A DNA stretch of 64,000 nucleotides from assembly GCA_013433145.1 (NCBI GenBank), contig CM024188.1, forward strand, positions 186,001 to 250,000, written 5' to 3'. Under the pieces are notes generated by a model, which worked only from the letters and a program-made list of their open reading frames with translations, ran no database searches and was not told the DNA's origin. Positions within the stretch are counted from its first letter, which is position 1, and every line of letters begins with the position of its first letter. This document shows, piece after piece, positions 11,101 to 20,800 of this stretch. This DNA comes from Ascaris suum. Lineage: Eukaryota; Nematoda; Chromadorea; Rhabditida; Ascarididae. A program made the position numbers and the translations under genes.

Positions 11101-12898
11101 AGAGAAGACCTGGAGAGTTCAGTGATTGAATGGTGCTTATTTCGTGGGGCAGTTAGATGGGTGCCTACTCAGAATTGCTGGCATCAACGTCATTGCCGTC
11201 GTGGCATCCCTCAGCGGTGCTGAAAACAGTGAAATGAGAAGAGAAATCGAGAAGAAGCAAGCAGGTATCTGCTACTCGATATATCTGTTAGTTCGACTAG
11301 CATCGGTGGCTGCAAATATGAGCCCATGTAGCGAAAAAGTCGGATACTTTAATTGTATCTAACGCTGTTCTGCCGTGTTGTATTATATATACGCGATCAA
11401 CAATTAATCATTGAGTCACGTGAATTTCCTACCGCTTTATAGTCTAATATTAACCTGTAGCAAGCTTCAGGGAGAAGAGGAATTCGTCGGTTAGGTAGTG
11501 CTGAGGTGAGGTCAGGATGTTTTTTTAGGATCATAAATAACGTGTTTTGGTAGAGTACCTTCAAAGAATGTACGACGTTATTTGTCAGACACGACAATCT
11601 CGTGCACGTTTCTGAAGGTTCAGCCACCTGCTACTTCTGTGTTTTGCCTAGAGATTCGCCCACAAGAAAAACCCCCTCGCTTTTGCGCCGAAAGCGGAGG
11701 ACGCAGTCGATGACAACCAAGCAGTTTTAGTAACGATGCCATTGCAGCACGAAATGAATTTCCCTTTTACGGTTCGCAGAGCAAGGTGGGCCAAAGATCT
11801 TGAGATATTGTGGCTGCCCATCGAAATTTTTGCATCCCGCTTCCTATGACGCGATGAGCAGTTTGGCTCCATTTTTTGCTTTGATCACTTCGATCAGAGA
11901 GCGTTTCCCTTGATATCAGTTTTGACCGCTTGACACTCGCCCGTAAGCCCTTGGCTGGTTTGTGGCTGTTAGTGACGCCAGTCGAGATCTGGGCAGGTGT
12001 TACTCGCTGGTCGAAAACCTTCCGTGGATGTCATCCCTTGTCTTCACAGCAAAGATGTTTGCTTTCTAGGGGTTGGTTTAAAACGGTTGAACCTTCTCCC
12101 ACTTCCTTCCGAGACGATCTGAACAGGATCTGCAGTGGAGTCAGGAGCGACTGGAACGGAACTGCCGCCTCATTAACTATTATTAGTTACAGGTATTCGA
12201 TGTCGGGTGTTCGTTCAATGTGAAGGCGATGCAGTCTTCGTTCCATCTGGAGCCGCGCATCAAGTCCAGAACATCCACTCATGCATCAAGGTTATTTCAG
12301 AAACGATTGTGCCGTTATGCATGCATATCCTTTATTAGAAACGGTTTCTCTCAAGACTTGGGTCGAGAAACGACAACGTTATGCAAAACTCAACAATGAA
12401 TTCTCTTGAAACCTTTGGTTTATCGTGCAACCGGAAGCGCGAACGATGCCAGCTTTTAGCAAAATTTTCTCTATCTAGCAAAACACAGGTCAGTCGATTT
12501 ATCGAGGCAGAAAATCTCTCTTGTTTTTGTTGGCCGGTTTTCTCATTCTTAGACATTTATACTATGCGTCGTGCTCGAGTTTGGTGCGCAGTGACATTTT
12601 TTTAAATTCTCTATGCATCACCTTTGCTGACAGGTTGCTGAGGACTTCGTGGCTGCAGAAGGTCTGGATCATATATGGCGAATAAACGAAGAATTGCGCA
12701 GCTACAAGGGAAAAGATGACCTCCTTCAGGTTTCTTTTCATGCATACATTGTATTTCTGCCGCCTTTATGCATTGGTTTTTTTAAACCAACGCAGGTTTT
12801 TGTGCTCTTTTGTGCTGCAGTTCGAGGCAGTTTGTTTTCGTATAGCACATGTATATTATCGGTTAATCCTGGGCACTGATTTCACTGCAGTCCCGTGA
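5114..12898 (+). CDS. KDM3/JHDM2-like JmjC histone demethylase, C-terminal part (spliced, 5' end unresolved)
   Basis: Exons: 5114-5188, 5760-5843 (both less sure), 6840-6975, 7561-7691, 8448-8649, 8896-9015, 9387-9541, 10218-10305, 12193-12290, 12634-12729, 12821-12898. Phases agree at every junction, giving about 420 residues and a TGA stop at 12896-12898. The product resembles the C-terminal region of KDM3 enzymes, which remove mono- and dimethyl groups from histone H3 lysine 9 in the nucleus using Fe(II), 2-oxoglutarate and oxygen. Family hallmarks seen are a DPGPKAY block at 8620, TPLHLDVSNAANF at 8928-8966, EKAGAIWKIFHP at 9455, and VPSGAAHQVQNIHSCIK then VAEDF across 12240-12650. KDM3 proteins carry a zinc finger and long N-terminal region before this, so the gene should continue to the left. 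The family assignment is firm; the first exons are inference. Confidence 0.85.
5844..6839. other. Intron or upstream sequence of the KDM3-like gene, purine-rich on +
   Basis: There is no coding exon here. Between about 6100 and 6560 the + strand is strikingly A/G-rich with repeated GAAAG/GTAAA-type words, unlike the flanks. The right end is the acceptor TGGTTTTAG before the exon at 6840. Confidence 0.5.
6840..9541 (+). CDS. KDM3-like: pre-JmjC region and first metal-binding half of the JmjC domain
   Basis: Five exons (6840-6975, 7561-7691, 8448-8649, 8896-9015, 9387-9541). The first encodes HHPVLVENVALHPKYRSELW, matching the KDM3 stretch in which the polypeptide enters the JmjC fold. The next two give CTLEQFWQAFE and then LPFLEYTRASLKKNYSKGRL leading to PGPKAY. 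The exon at 8896 carries TPLHLDVSNAANF; the histidine codon is at 8934-8936 and the aspartate two codons on, the first two iron ligands of the facial triad. The 9387 exon carries the KPEKAGAIWKIFHPDDNGKI block. The donor after 9015 (G/GTGCGC) and the acceptor before 9387 were chosen because phase 1 matches and the alternative acceptor at 9352 would need a phase-2 donor that I could not find. Confidence 0.85.
10218..12898 (+). CDS. KDM3-like: distal JmjC half and C-terminus
   Basis: Exons 10218-10305, 12193-12290, 12634-12729 and 12821-12898. The first encodes EPGDAIHNQDMVVTPEMVQF, in the place of the KDM3 DPIHDQ...LR segment. After a 1.9-kb intron, the second gives RVFVQCEGDAVFVPSGAAHQ; the histidine codon at 12258-12260 is the third iron ligand, and the lysine ending SCIK is a likely 2-oxoglutarate contact by family analogy. 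The third encodes VAEDFVAAEGLDHIWRINEE, the conserved post-JmjC helices. The last short exon (25 residues, ending ...DFTAVP) is accepted because its acceptor TGTGCTGCAG and phase fit, though its sequence is only loosely KDM3-like. An AATAAA at 13802-13807 is a candidate poly(A) signal. Confidence 0.8.
10306..12192 (+). other. Large intron of the KDM3-like gene
   Basis: It runs from donor GTAAGT at 10306 to acceptor TTACAG before 12193, both phase 1. Inside is an exon-like segment at 11173-11264 between CTACTCAG and GTATCT that would bring an early stop if spliced in (see findings). I see nothing else recognisable; the open + frame at 11930-12223 ends by overlapping the real exon in a different frame. 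Confidence 0.6.
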
Positions 12899-13801
12899 AT
12901 GCTTATCGCTTGTGTAAGTAGGTAACCTTTTGCACTGTTTCATGATCTGAATTCCGGTCGGTTTGAAAACAGTGTTAGGCTTTTCAATGCATCGTCTCCT
13001 ATAGTAGCTCCTTTTTGACTGCTTTAGAGCTGAAAACTCAAGTGCGTCAGTGCTTCTGTTGCAGCATAAATGCAGCCAAAGCTCTATTTTTCATTTCACT
13101 TATTGGAGCACACTGTTGAGCTTAATACGTCATTCTAATAGTGCTCTCAAGTTCGGTTTTTTCCTCCTTTTGCTTTCACTATTCACAGTATCGTTGGTGT
13201 GTAAGCTCATCACTTTGTGATTGGCCGCCATCGGCCATAGGGCCGCTCTTATTACCCACTCAAATAAGCACAAATCCAATGTTCCCTTCCCCGCTTGCGC
13301 TGCTGCCACCGTTCTCCAAATGTCCTGGCCATTTCACCCTCAGTGCCTCATGTGGTCATCCATTTTCTGTTCGCAGAAAAAACGGCCAAGCTTGATCTTC
13401 TTAATGGTTTTTGTTGTACTGCTGTCGGTTTGTAGAGAAGAGACGACACGAGTCGAAGCGAAGTTTACTCAAACAGTTGGGTAACTGAACGCATGTCGGG
13501 TAAAAACCACCGATATCACATCATGGCTAACGGGTTTGAATTACGCAACTACAGGAATAGAGAAACAGCGAAATATTATGGGGCAGAGAAGAATAGATAT
13601 CACCGAAGTCGATCTATGCAAAATTGAGTTGCAGCACGATCGTTTACCACAACCGTTTTGATCCTGTCTGTTATCCTGGCTCACTTTAAAGCAGATCATT
13701 CACTTGTTATTTTGCAGTTCTAAGTCGTAACTACTGTGGTTCTCTCGAAATTCTCAAAATGACATTGAAATGTGTCTGCATTTGTTCCTTCCAGAAAAAG
13801 G

Positions 13802-13807
13802 AATAAA
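13802..13807 (+). terminator. Candidate poly(A) signal of the KDM3-like gene
   Basis: AATAAA about 0.9 kb after the stop codon on the same strand. A 3' UTR of this length is plausible but unproven. Confidence 0.35.
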
Positions 13808-14439
13808 GTTTTCACTGTCTTCGAAGCGAGGTCTGTGGCAATTGTAGCTAATAACCTGTTGAGTCTTCATAATCACTGCGTAGGTGTCGTACAAGCAATT
13901 CTTTAGTCGCAGTGTTTCAAGTAAACCACAGACTAACTGCTCATGATGTCAAGGTGGACACAATGATGTATCGAGCAATGCGCTGGTGTGTGGCGACTTT
14001 GTCGTGTTGTGAACCAGGTGTAACGGCTTCGTCGCTTGAGCAGTAAGCGGAACAACAAACCAACTACAGGGAGGTGAGCATACGAGCTTGTCTTGGCGAC
14101 CATGTCGAGTTTTTTGGATGACATCGGCGTAAAGATAGCTATGCGGTCAGGCGTTGGCGGAACAGCATCTGTGGATACTTGCGGTTGGGCGCTGTGCTGA
14201 TTGGGTAGGACAAGTATAGCCTAGCTCCTGTCTCGAATGGACCAATTGGTCTTGTGCGGCTTCGCATTGGCGTTGCTTGCAGAGACCCTTCTTGAAATCG
14301 TAGGAGTCAAAGTTGCTGAATGCCACCAACTCAGCTGCTTGAAGTTACTTCCTAGGGTTTCTTCAACTCTTGTTCATAGCACCCTTATTTCTAAGGCACT
14401 CACATTTTGTGCCGCAGTGCGTTTGAATTTTTTCTCTCT

Positions 14440-14654
14440 TCAATCACATTTGCTAGGACCGCCACATGAAAGAATATGTTTGCTGTCAATAGAAGCAGTC
14501 ATGAGTTTCTTTGCTACGAACTGTACGCTCGCTTTTATTGACCCCCAAGCATTTTTTTGGCCAGTTCCACCCACTGCACATTCAGATTTTTTGGTCCATT
14601 CGTCTTGCTTTACTGCTAAGAGTTTCAAGTGGAGAACTGTAAAAGAGCCTGCTC
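14440..14654 (-). CDS. Unassigned protein-like open stretch
   Basis: Read on the - strand after an acceptor-like TCTTTTACAG near 14655, about 70 codons stay open and give a soluble, lysine- and glycine-containing sequence including ECAVGGTGQKNAWGSIKASV. I recognise no family and found no partner exons. The opposite strand has a 164-codon open frame (14237-14731), which is hydrophobic and cysteine-rich in the manner of a shadow frame. It may be a small nematode gene, part of a longer 3' UTR, or chance. Confidence 0.2.
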
Positions 14655-15871
14655 AGCAACTGAAATTCCATTGTTATGCCTATCTCATTATTTTTGCGCA
14701 AGGTTTCCTCGTGTTACAAAGCCTATTATAGATGATGAAGAAATCTTCGTAAGAGGGGACCCTCAGATATCCTTGAACAAGAGCGCTTAACCGTTTTAGA
14801 TTCTCGATAAAACCATTCGATTGCCTGCTACGTATACTGAGCCGCTTAAACATACTTTCACATTTGCCAACAAACTCACTTTTTAATTTAAGACGTTTCA
14901 GTTTGCTTTTTTTTCGACAGCATAAAGCCTAAGATTGGTCTTACGAGAAGACTTTAATTTGCAAAAACCTCACTTTTGGTGTTTTCATATGACAGTATGT
15001 TCTAGCCTCGGCAAGGAGAAGGTGGAATGATGCTAATGTGTCGAGAAAGTCGACCCGCTGTCGATCACGTGTGGTAGAAGCAAAGGTCGGATGGAACTGA
15101 CAGAGACGTAGGCGATCTGAACGCACGGCAGCAATCACATGAGGCACGTCACTTAAAAGCGTTAATGCATTTGCTCTCAGGGGTCCTCTCCGACATATTT
15201 GAGCTTGGCTCGGGCACATAGGCATGATTTTTGACGCGGAACAAATCGATGACGTTTCTTGTAGGGAGAAGTACTATGAGATATCGCCTCCTTTCGGACA
15301 GAAGCCCTAGGCTTATAGTCATTCAAGAAGTATAAACTGTGCTAAAGACCGGAAAAAGAGATAGAGGTAGCTTCTCAGTTTAAGAGCAGTTCAGTGTGGT
15401 TCAGATTGAGAGCTCCGAAAAGCAGCACCGGTTACTGCAGAAGTACATTTACGGCAGTAAAAGAAACAATAGCAAATTTTCAAATTCGGATACGTGCTTT
15501 TTACAGAAATTGTCACTTGCTTAAAGCGCACTTGCTTCTATCGACTAGCTCAGGTGCAAAATGGAAGGTTGGCTGCTAATCCAAAAAGGGCTTTATTTAT
15601 TGGCTATGCAGCTTATGTATTGGGAATATCCTGTCCTGAACCTAAGGATGTGCTCCGTTGTTTCTTGCGCAGTTCAAGTGTCGGATAATATTTTCTCGGT
15701 TCAGTTTTCTGAACAAGCGATCCTACTGCAGAATGCACAGCATTTCGCGTGGAATCAGCAGCCGTACCACTTAATGTGCTCAGAAACGACCGAAACGTGC
15801 CCTCCCCATGCGTCTTTGCGTATTTAAAGAACTCATGTAAAAGTTAAACACCTGGGACCATTGTGTCTAAC

Positions 15872-15877
15872 TTTATT
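15872..15877 (-). terminator. Candidate poly(A) signal of the fmi-1 homologue
   Basis: TTTATT on the + strand is AATAAA on the gene's strand, about 480 bases past the stop codon. Other TTTATT copies occur nearby (for example near 15592), so the choice is not certain. Confidence 0.3.
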
Positions 15878-16353
15878 GAGATCGTGCACATGAGGTTGAC
15901 AATTCAATCAGGCAAACAGCACAATTAAAACTTTACAAGAAGTGCACAGCAGCACAAGAAACGTGCATATGAGATTGCTCATTCATTGGAAGCAAAATCC
16001 TTAGCGACAGCAGCACCCAGCACTAGAGTAAACACTCAAGGCCGCACATTCGCTGGAGGTTAGGAACAACGAAGCATGATTAAAATGTTCAATTTAAACT
16101 GGTCGAATCCCACAAGTTAACATAATCCACTTCTATAGAATATGGTCCGTCTTGACGGTTTTGGCAACCCACTTACATAAGAACTCCATAGGAGGCATTG
16201 GCATTTACATCCCTCTTGAACTGTCCACTATTTCTCGCAAAATAACAGTTCCCATTAGAATTTTGTTCACGCGGAACGTCCAGCAATCGTAGTATTATGA
16301 GAATTTTGAGCGCGCGAATTCGCACGTCGAATACACTTGTGCGCATGGTCATG

Positions 16354-17867
16354 TCATCGTGTGAACGTCGACGACGGGTAGAAGCGCTTGCTCGTATAGC
16401 TACCATATGCGTGTTCCATGTCATCATCGGATGTATGGTAAAATTTGGAAGAGATAGGTCGAATGATGCTGACATTTCCATAGACAGGCTCATGATGTAA
16501 AACCTTCGTTGCGGGACTTAGAATGTTTGGGCGTGGTAGCGTAGTGATGGGACGTTCCTGATGAACGCATGTTGCCGAGGGTATAATATCAGGCATCCAC
16601 TGGCGCATACCATTCATTTTTATCGCAGCGTAAGTGTCTGAAATTTTCAAATTTCCCTAGCTCATCGCCTCCGTGGACGGGTTAAAACGCTTACAAAGAT
16701 CTGATAGAGCAGTAAGGCTGTCTGCCTCAGTAGCGAGTATCCAGCAACAAGTTTCGTTCAGGACTGTATAAAGAGTGAACTGGAGCGGCTTCGGTTAACA
16801 AGATCGCAGATTTGCTTTAATCTTTAATTTTAGAAGATTCTTATTACTCGAAAAGTTCTTATCAAGCGAAAGATTTCCGAGATCGATCTGTTTGTCACGG
16901 CAAATTAATAAACGGCGGGTGTCAGATGTTTGGACAGGGCGTAGCCTAACTTCACTGCTTGCCACAAAAGTCGTTGTCCACAAAGGTGCCTGTGCTTTGC
17001 GGTTGCAGTCCTTGGTGCTCATTCACTCAAAGTCTAGAATGAGAAGGAATAAACTTGCCAAGCGCATCGGTGAGCGGCAGAAGAGGTGAGTTACACTGGC
17101 GTTCAGAAGATCCGATGGCGGCTTTCGAAGCATCGTTCACCCATAGTTCACCCGAATGAGCGCTGACCGACTAAACAAAGCGATTAGATGAACTTGTAAG
17201 TAATGATCTCTGAAAGCATATTTCAGCGGTCGTTTTTTACCCTGACTGCATCTTGAGCTAAATTAAATTAGAGGAACATCCACAAGGGAATTTTTCCTTT
17301 CCAACCGTAACGGCGTGAACTAGAAAATTTTCACCACAGATATCTAAAGCGACATGCTTTTTCAGCTACGGTATTCGTTTCGTTGACCATGCTTTTTTCT
17401 CTTCTAACTGCTAGTCGTGTCAGGGAGTAAGATTCGCTTGAACACATGTAGGAGATAAAACGAATACTAAATTCTATATAATATACGACTGTGTTCCTAG
17501 CCAAGTCCAACAATTGGAAGTAAAATCTCCTATATGTGTTCAAGCGAATCTTACTCCCTGACACGACTAGCAGTTAGAAGAGAAAAAAGCATGGTCAACG
17601 AAACGAATACCGTAGCTGAAAAAGCATGTCGCTATACTAGTCGCGATGCATCCTTAGGTTGCCGATAGAAACCACAATATGCACTCAGGGGGGTGGGGGA
17701 AGGAGGGAGGGGAAAGTGCGATGCACAGAACCTCCCACAAATTTCTTATCCGCGAATTCTTTTAACATTCTTTCTCTTAGGCTGTTCAGTCCGAAAATGA
17801 TGGACGTCCCGTCCCGACTGCAATTCGTAGATTTCCCTTTCTCACGCAATTCAGCGGCCCGGATGCA
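16354..17867 (-). CDS. fmi-1: fmi-1: cytoplasmic tail and stop
   Basis: Exons 17732-17867 and 16354-16637. The first follows TM7 in phase 0 and is basic and charged ([29 protein letters not shown]), typical of the start of a receptor tail. It ends in phase 1 at GGAG/GTTCTG. The second begins with the two bases needed and reads [18 protein letters not shown], then a Ser/Thr/Tyr-rich stretch ([20 protein letters not shown]) to TGA at 16354-16356. The tail of about 140 residues is shorter than the 300 or so of vertebrate CELSRs. Read-through of the first donor gives a short alternative end ([14 protein letters not shown] then stop), a possible isoform. Confidence 0.78.
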
Positions 17868-20800
17868 CTAATATGTTAAGAGAAGATATATTTTCGTTCC
17901 TTTTCTCAGAAATCACTCATTATCAGTGTATGGGTTTCCGCTCGATCTTTTATAAGTAATGAAAGTGAAGGGAAGGAGAACATACCTCGCGACCAAAATA
18001 GCCACTCCATAAGAACAGGTATGCGGAAAAAAGGACGAGAATTACGTTAGTGGCTGCCTCAAGCAGAGGATTTGTCTGACGATCGTACAGCAAAAACAAT
18101 CCAAACGTGTTGTAGGCAACGCAGAATGCAGTCTGAAAGTTCTTGTTTTTCTGTAAGAAAATACCGCATGGACGCAACAAAAAGGATCTGCCGATGATGG
18201 AACACCTTCGAACGAAGGGGATTTGATGGCGTCTAAGTGGGTCGAGCAGCAGGAAGCTCGCTTTTAAACCTAGCAAAATCGTGACAGTCGCAGTCCCTGG
18301 CATAAACAGTCAAGCTCCTCTCTTTCACATATTTATCATTTCGTTCGAGATTATGGATCATTTAGCATGATACATATGCATCTGCGCTCTTGCAATTTCG
18401 AATAATTGCGCTCACCTGAAGAAAGTGCAAGCGTAAAGACAATATTGCAGCGGCACTTCAAACCACAAACGAAACGTTCTGTTATTTGCTATTGCAGTCT
18501 AAAGGAAATTTTGCAACAAAATAGGTGGTCGCAGCAACAACTAATTTGAATTTTTCAAGCAAATGATTAAAAGCGATAATAGACTTACGAGTATAAGATG
18601 AAGTATTAATGTTTTTCGGGGCGAAAACCTGCTGACGACAATATCGAATTGCTTCTTCGTTGAAATTATTAGCGATGTGAGCAGTGCATAAAGATTGAGC
18701 TGTAAAATTGGAAGCATTTTGTAGCGATTGCCGTAAAGATGAGAAGACGAGAGGGAATACTACCCAACGGACTATAAAGTAATCGTCCCCCTATTTTTCT
18801 TCTTTTCCTCCAGATCTTTCATTTCCTTAATTAAATACTCGTTATTATAAAAAAGCAAAGAAAAAGACGTTTATAATATGGCAGAGATTCTTTGAAGGGA
18901 ATAGTGAATTAAATAAAGACAGCGCTGATCGAATTGTTTAAGTTTTCCCCAGTTGAGCGCACGAAACACCCCGTTTTTCTCAGCACCACAGGAAGCGTGT
19001 TAACATATGTCTAAGTGGTATTACCGACTCTGGAGTTGTGTCTGAAGTGGAGAATGAAGCATGCCCATGTTAACGTGAATGCTTTCAGCCTCCTCAAGTT
19101 TCAACGTAAATTAAGTGCACGAACTATTTGTTTAGTGCGCCAGCTGCAAGAACGAAAGTCGGATCAGTCAGAAATTTTGACAGCTTCACTTGCTGCGTTT
19201 TCTCGCTCTGCATTCGCAATACAAATCATGATGAAAAGACAATTTTTTAGACGTCAGCATGAAACCAGGGTGGGAGGATGGGGCAAGGAATAAGATTGGA
19301 AGTGAAAGCGCCAATGTAAAGCTCGTCGGCAAATTGGAGAATGTGGACGCTTCAGGGTGGACGCACACTCGTTAAGGACACTTTCTTGCGCTTAGGAAAC
19401 AAGAATCAAAGGCTTTCCTGTGCGCCTCCTTGATATCATCGCCATTTTATATGCTCCCCGAAAGAACCAGCGTACAAAGTAAACTGAGAAAATCCTTGGT
19501 GTACCAACCACAAGATATTCTTTTAAAATGTTGCGTAAGCCTACTCCGACTCCCAAATCAAGGCGAGTAGGTAAAGAAATATTCTTGATTAAACGAAAAG
19601 CACTATCCGCAATGATTAAACGAAAAGCCCCCTCTCTGAAACCGCTATGGATCTTTCTAGTTTGCCGGAAATATTGCTCAAGGGGAGTTTTATTCTATTT
19701 CGCCATAACCTGAAAGTTCCATATTAGCCAGCGGACACCACAGAACTAGAAGCTGCTACACCAACCCAGTGCACTTAGAGATCTGTAAATGCTGATCAAG
19801 AACACTACGGCTCAAGCAATTCCATCCATCCCACTTTCCATCCGTGTACCATTAGTGTTTCGGTGAAAAAGCGATAATTAGTGCTGAATGTTGAATCGAG
19901 AGGGTGAAACAGAACTTTGGAAAATTTTACACCAGGCCAAGAAGTTACTGAACCGTTTCAAATTACTGTTAAAAATTACTGCTCCTTGTCGAGATGGTTT
20001 TTCCGCTGAAAGGAAAACTGGTTTGATCAGGTTGTTGCGTTGTACCTTTGAAAGCAAACAATGACTTACGAGGAGCAGTAATATTATCGGAGTGACTAGA
20101 ATCCAGAAGAACCATGCGTATACGCGTAGCGAACATCCTGGGGCGAAAAAGAATGTCAGTGACGACAGCAAAACTGGTACAATAATACCAATAACAAGCA
20201 CCATTGTGAGGCTGCAAAGCAATTAATTAGCCAAACCCACGAAGTTCGATCCATAAATTACATAGACGGCACAGAACAGTTAGGTAAAAATGCCATCTTT
20301 TGCAGCATAATAAATCACTAAGAAATGAGGAAAAAAACGTTGTGAAGTCATGTTGTGAAGTGGGCAACTCAATCGAAATAAAGCAAATCTGCTTACTTCG
20401 GTTGTGTATAGCCATTGAGGAAGAAACAGTAGATCCGAAGAGCGTAAAGGAAAAGCCATGCGAATAATGCCGACGTGCAGAAGCTAACAACAGCGTTCTG
20501 CACTGGACAAAACACCTATAAATTGTCAATATTTGGCGGAAGTATCTCTCAGTGCATTCCTTTGGGAACGTTATGAAAGGGACAAAACATTTCTAATGAG
20601 TGCTGAAACTCTGACGACAAAAAAGCGCAAGGCACCCTTGCAGCCTTCAAGGCGAAACTGAGTAGAACTCAAAAAAAAAAAAAAGAAACAAACAATGAAA
20701 GAAGAGGTCAGGCCGAACTGTTTCATTTTTGACAGTTTGTTTCAATTCTCTCTAGCATTTCACTGCTTAAAGCAGAAGAAATGATTTCACCCTGTGCCAG

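Larger units (their letters stand above)
12899..16353. other. Intergenic region between convergent genes
   Basis: It separates the stop of the KDM3-like gene (+) from the stop of the fmi-1 homologue (-), so both 3' UTRs must lie here. AATAAA at 13802-13807 (+) and its complement TTTATT at 15872-15877 (-) are candidate poly(A) signals. The only protein-like stretch is on the - strand at about 14440-14654; I could not place it in a gene. Confidence 0.5.

Noticed and set aside
14237..14731. 164-codon + strand open frame
   Set aside because: Hydrophobic and cysteine-rich with no recognisable family and no splice partners; it looks like the shadow of the opposite strand.
16173..16493. 106-codon - strand frame overlapping the fmi-1 tail exon
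   Set aside because: It is the shifted frame of the tail exon; the other frame is entered in phase from the previous exon and has a better tail composition.
16862..16951. Possible tail exon reading [16 protein letters not shown] on the - strand
   Set aside because: The exons 17732-17867 and 16354-16637 join in phase without it, and its entry phase fits no upstream donor.
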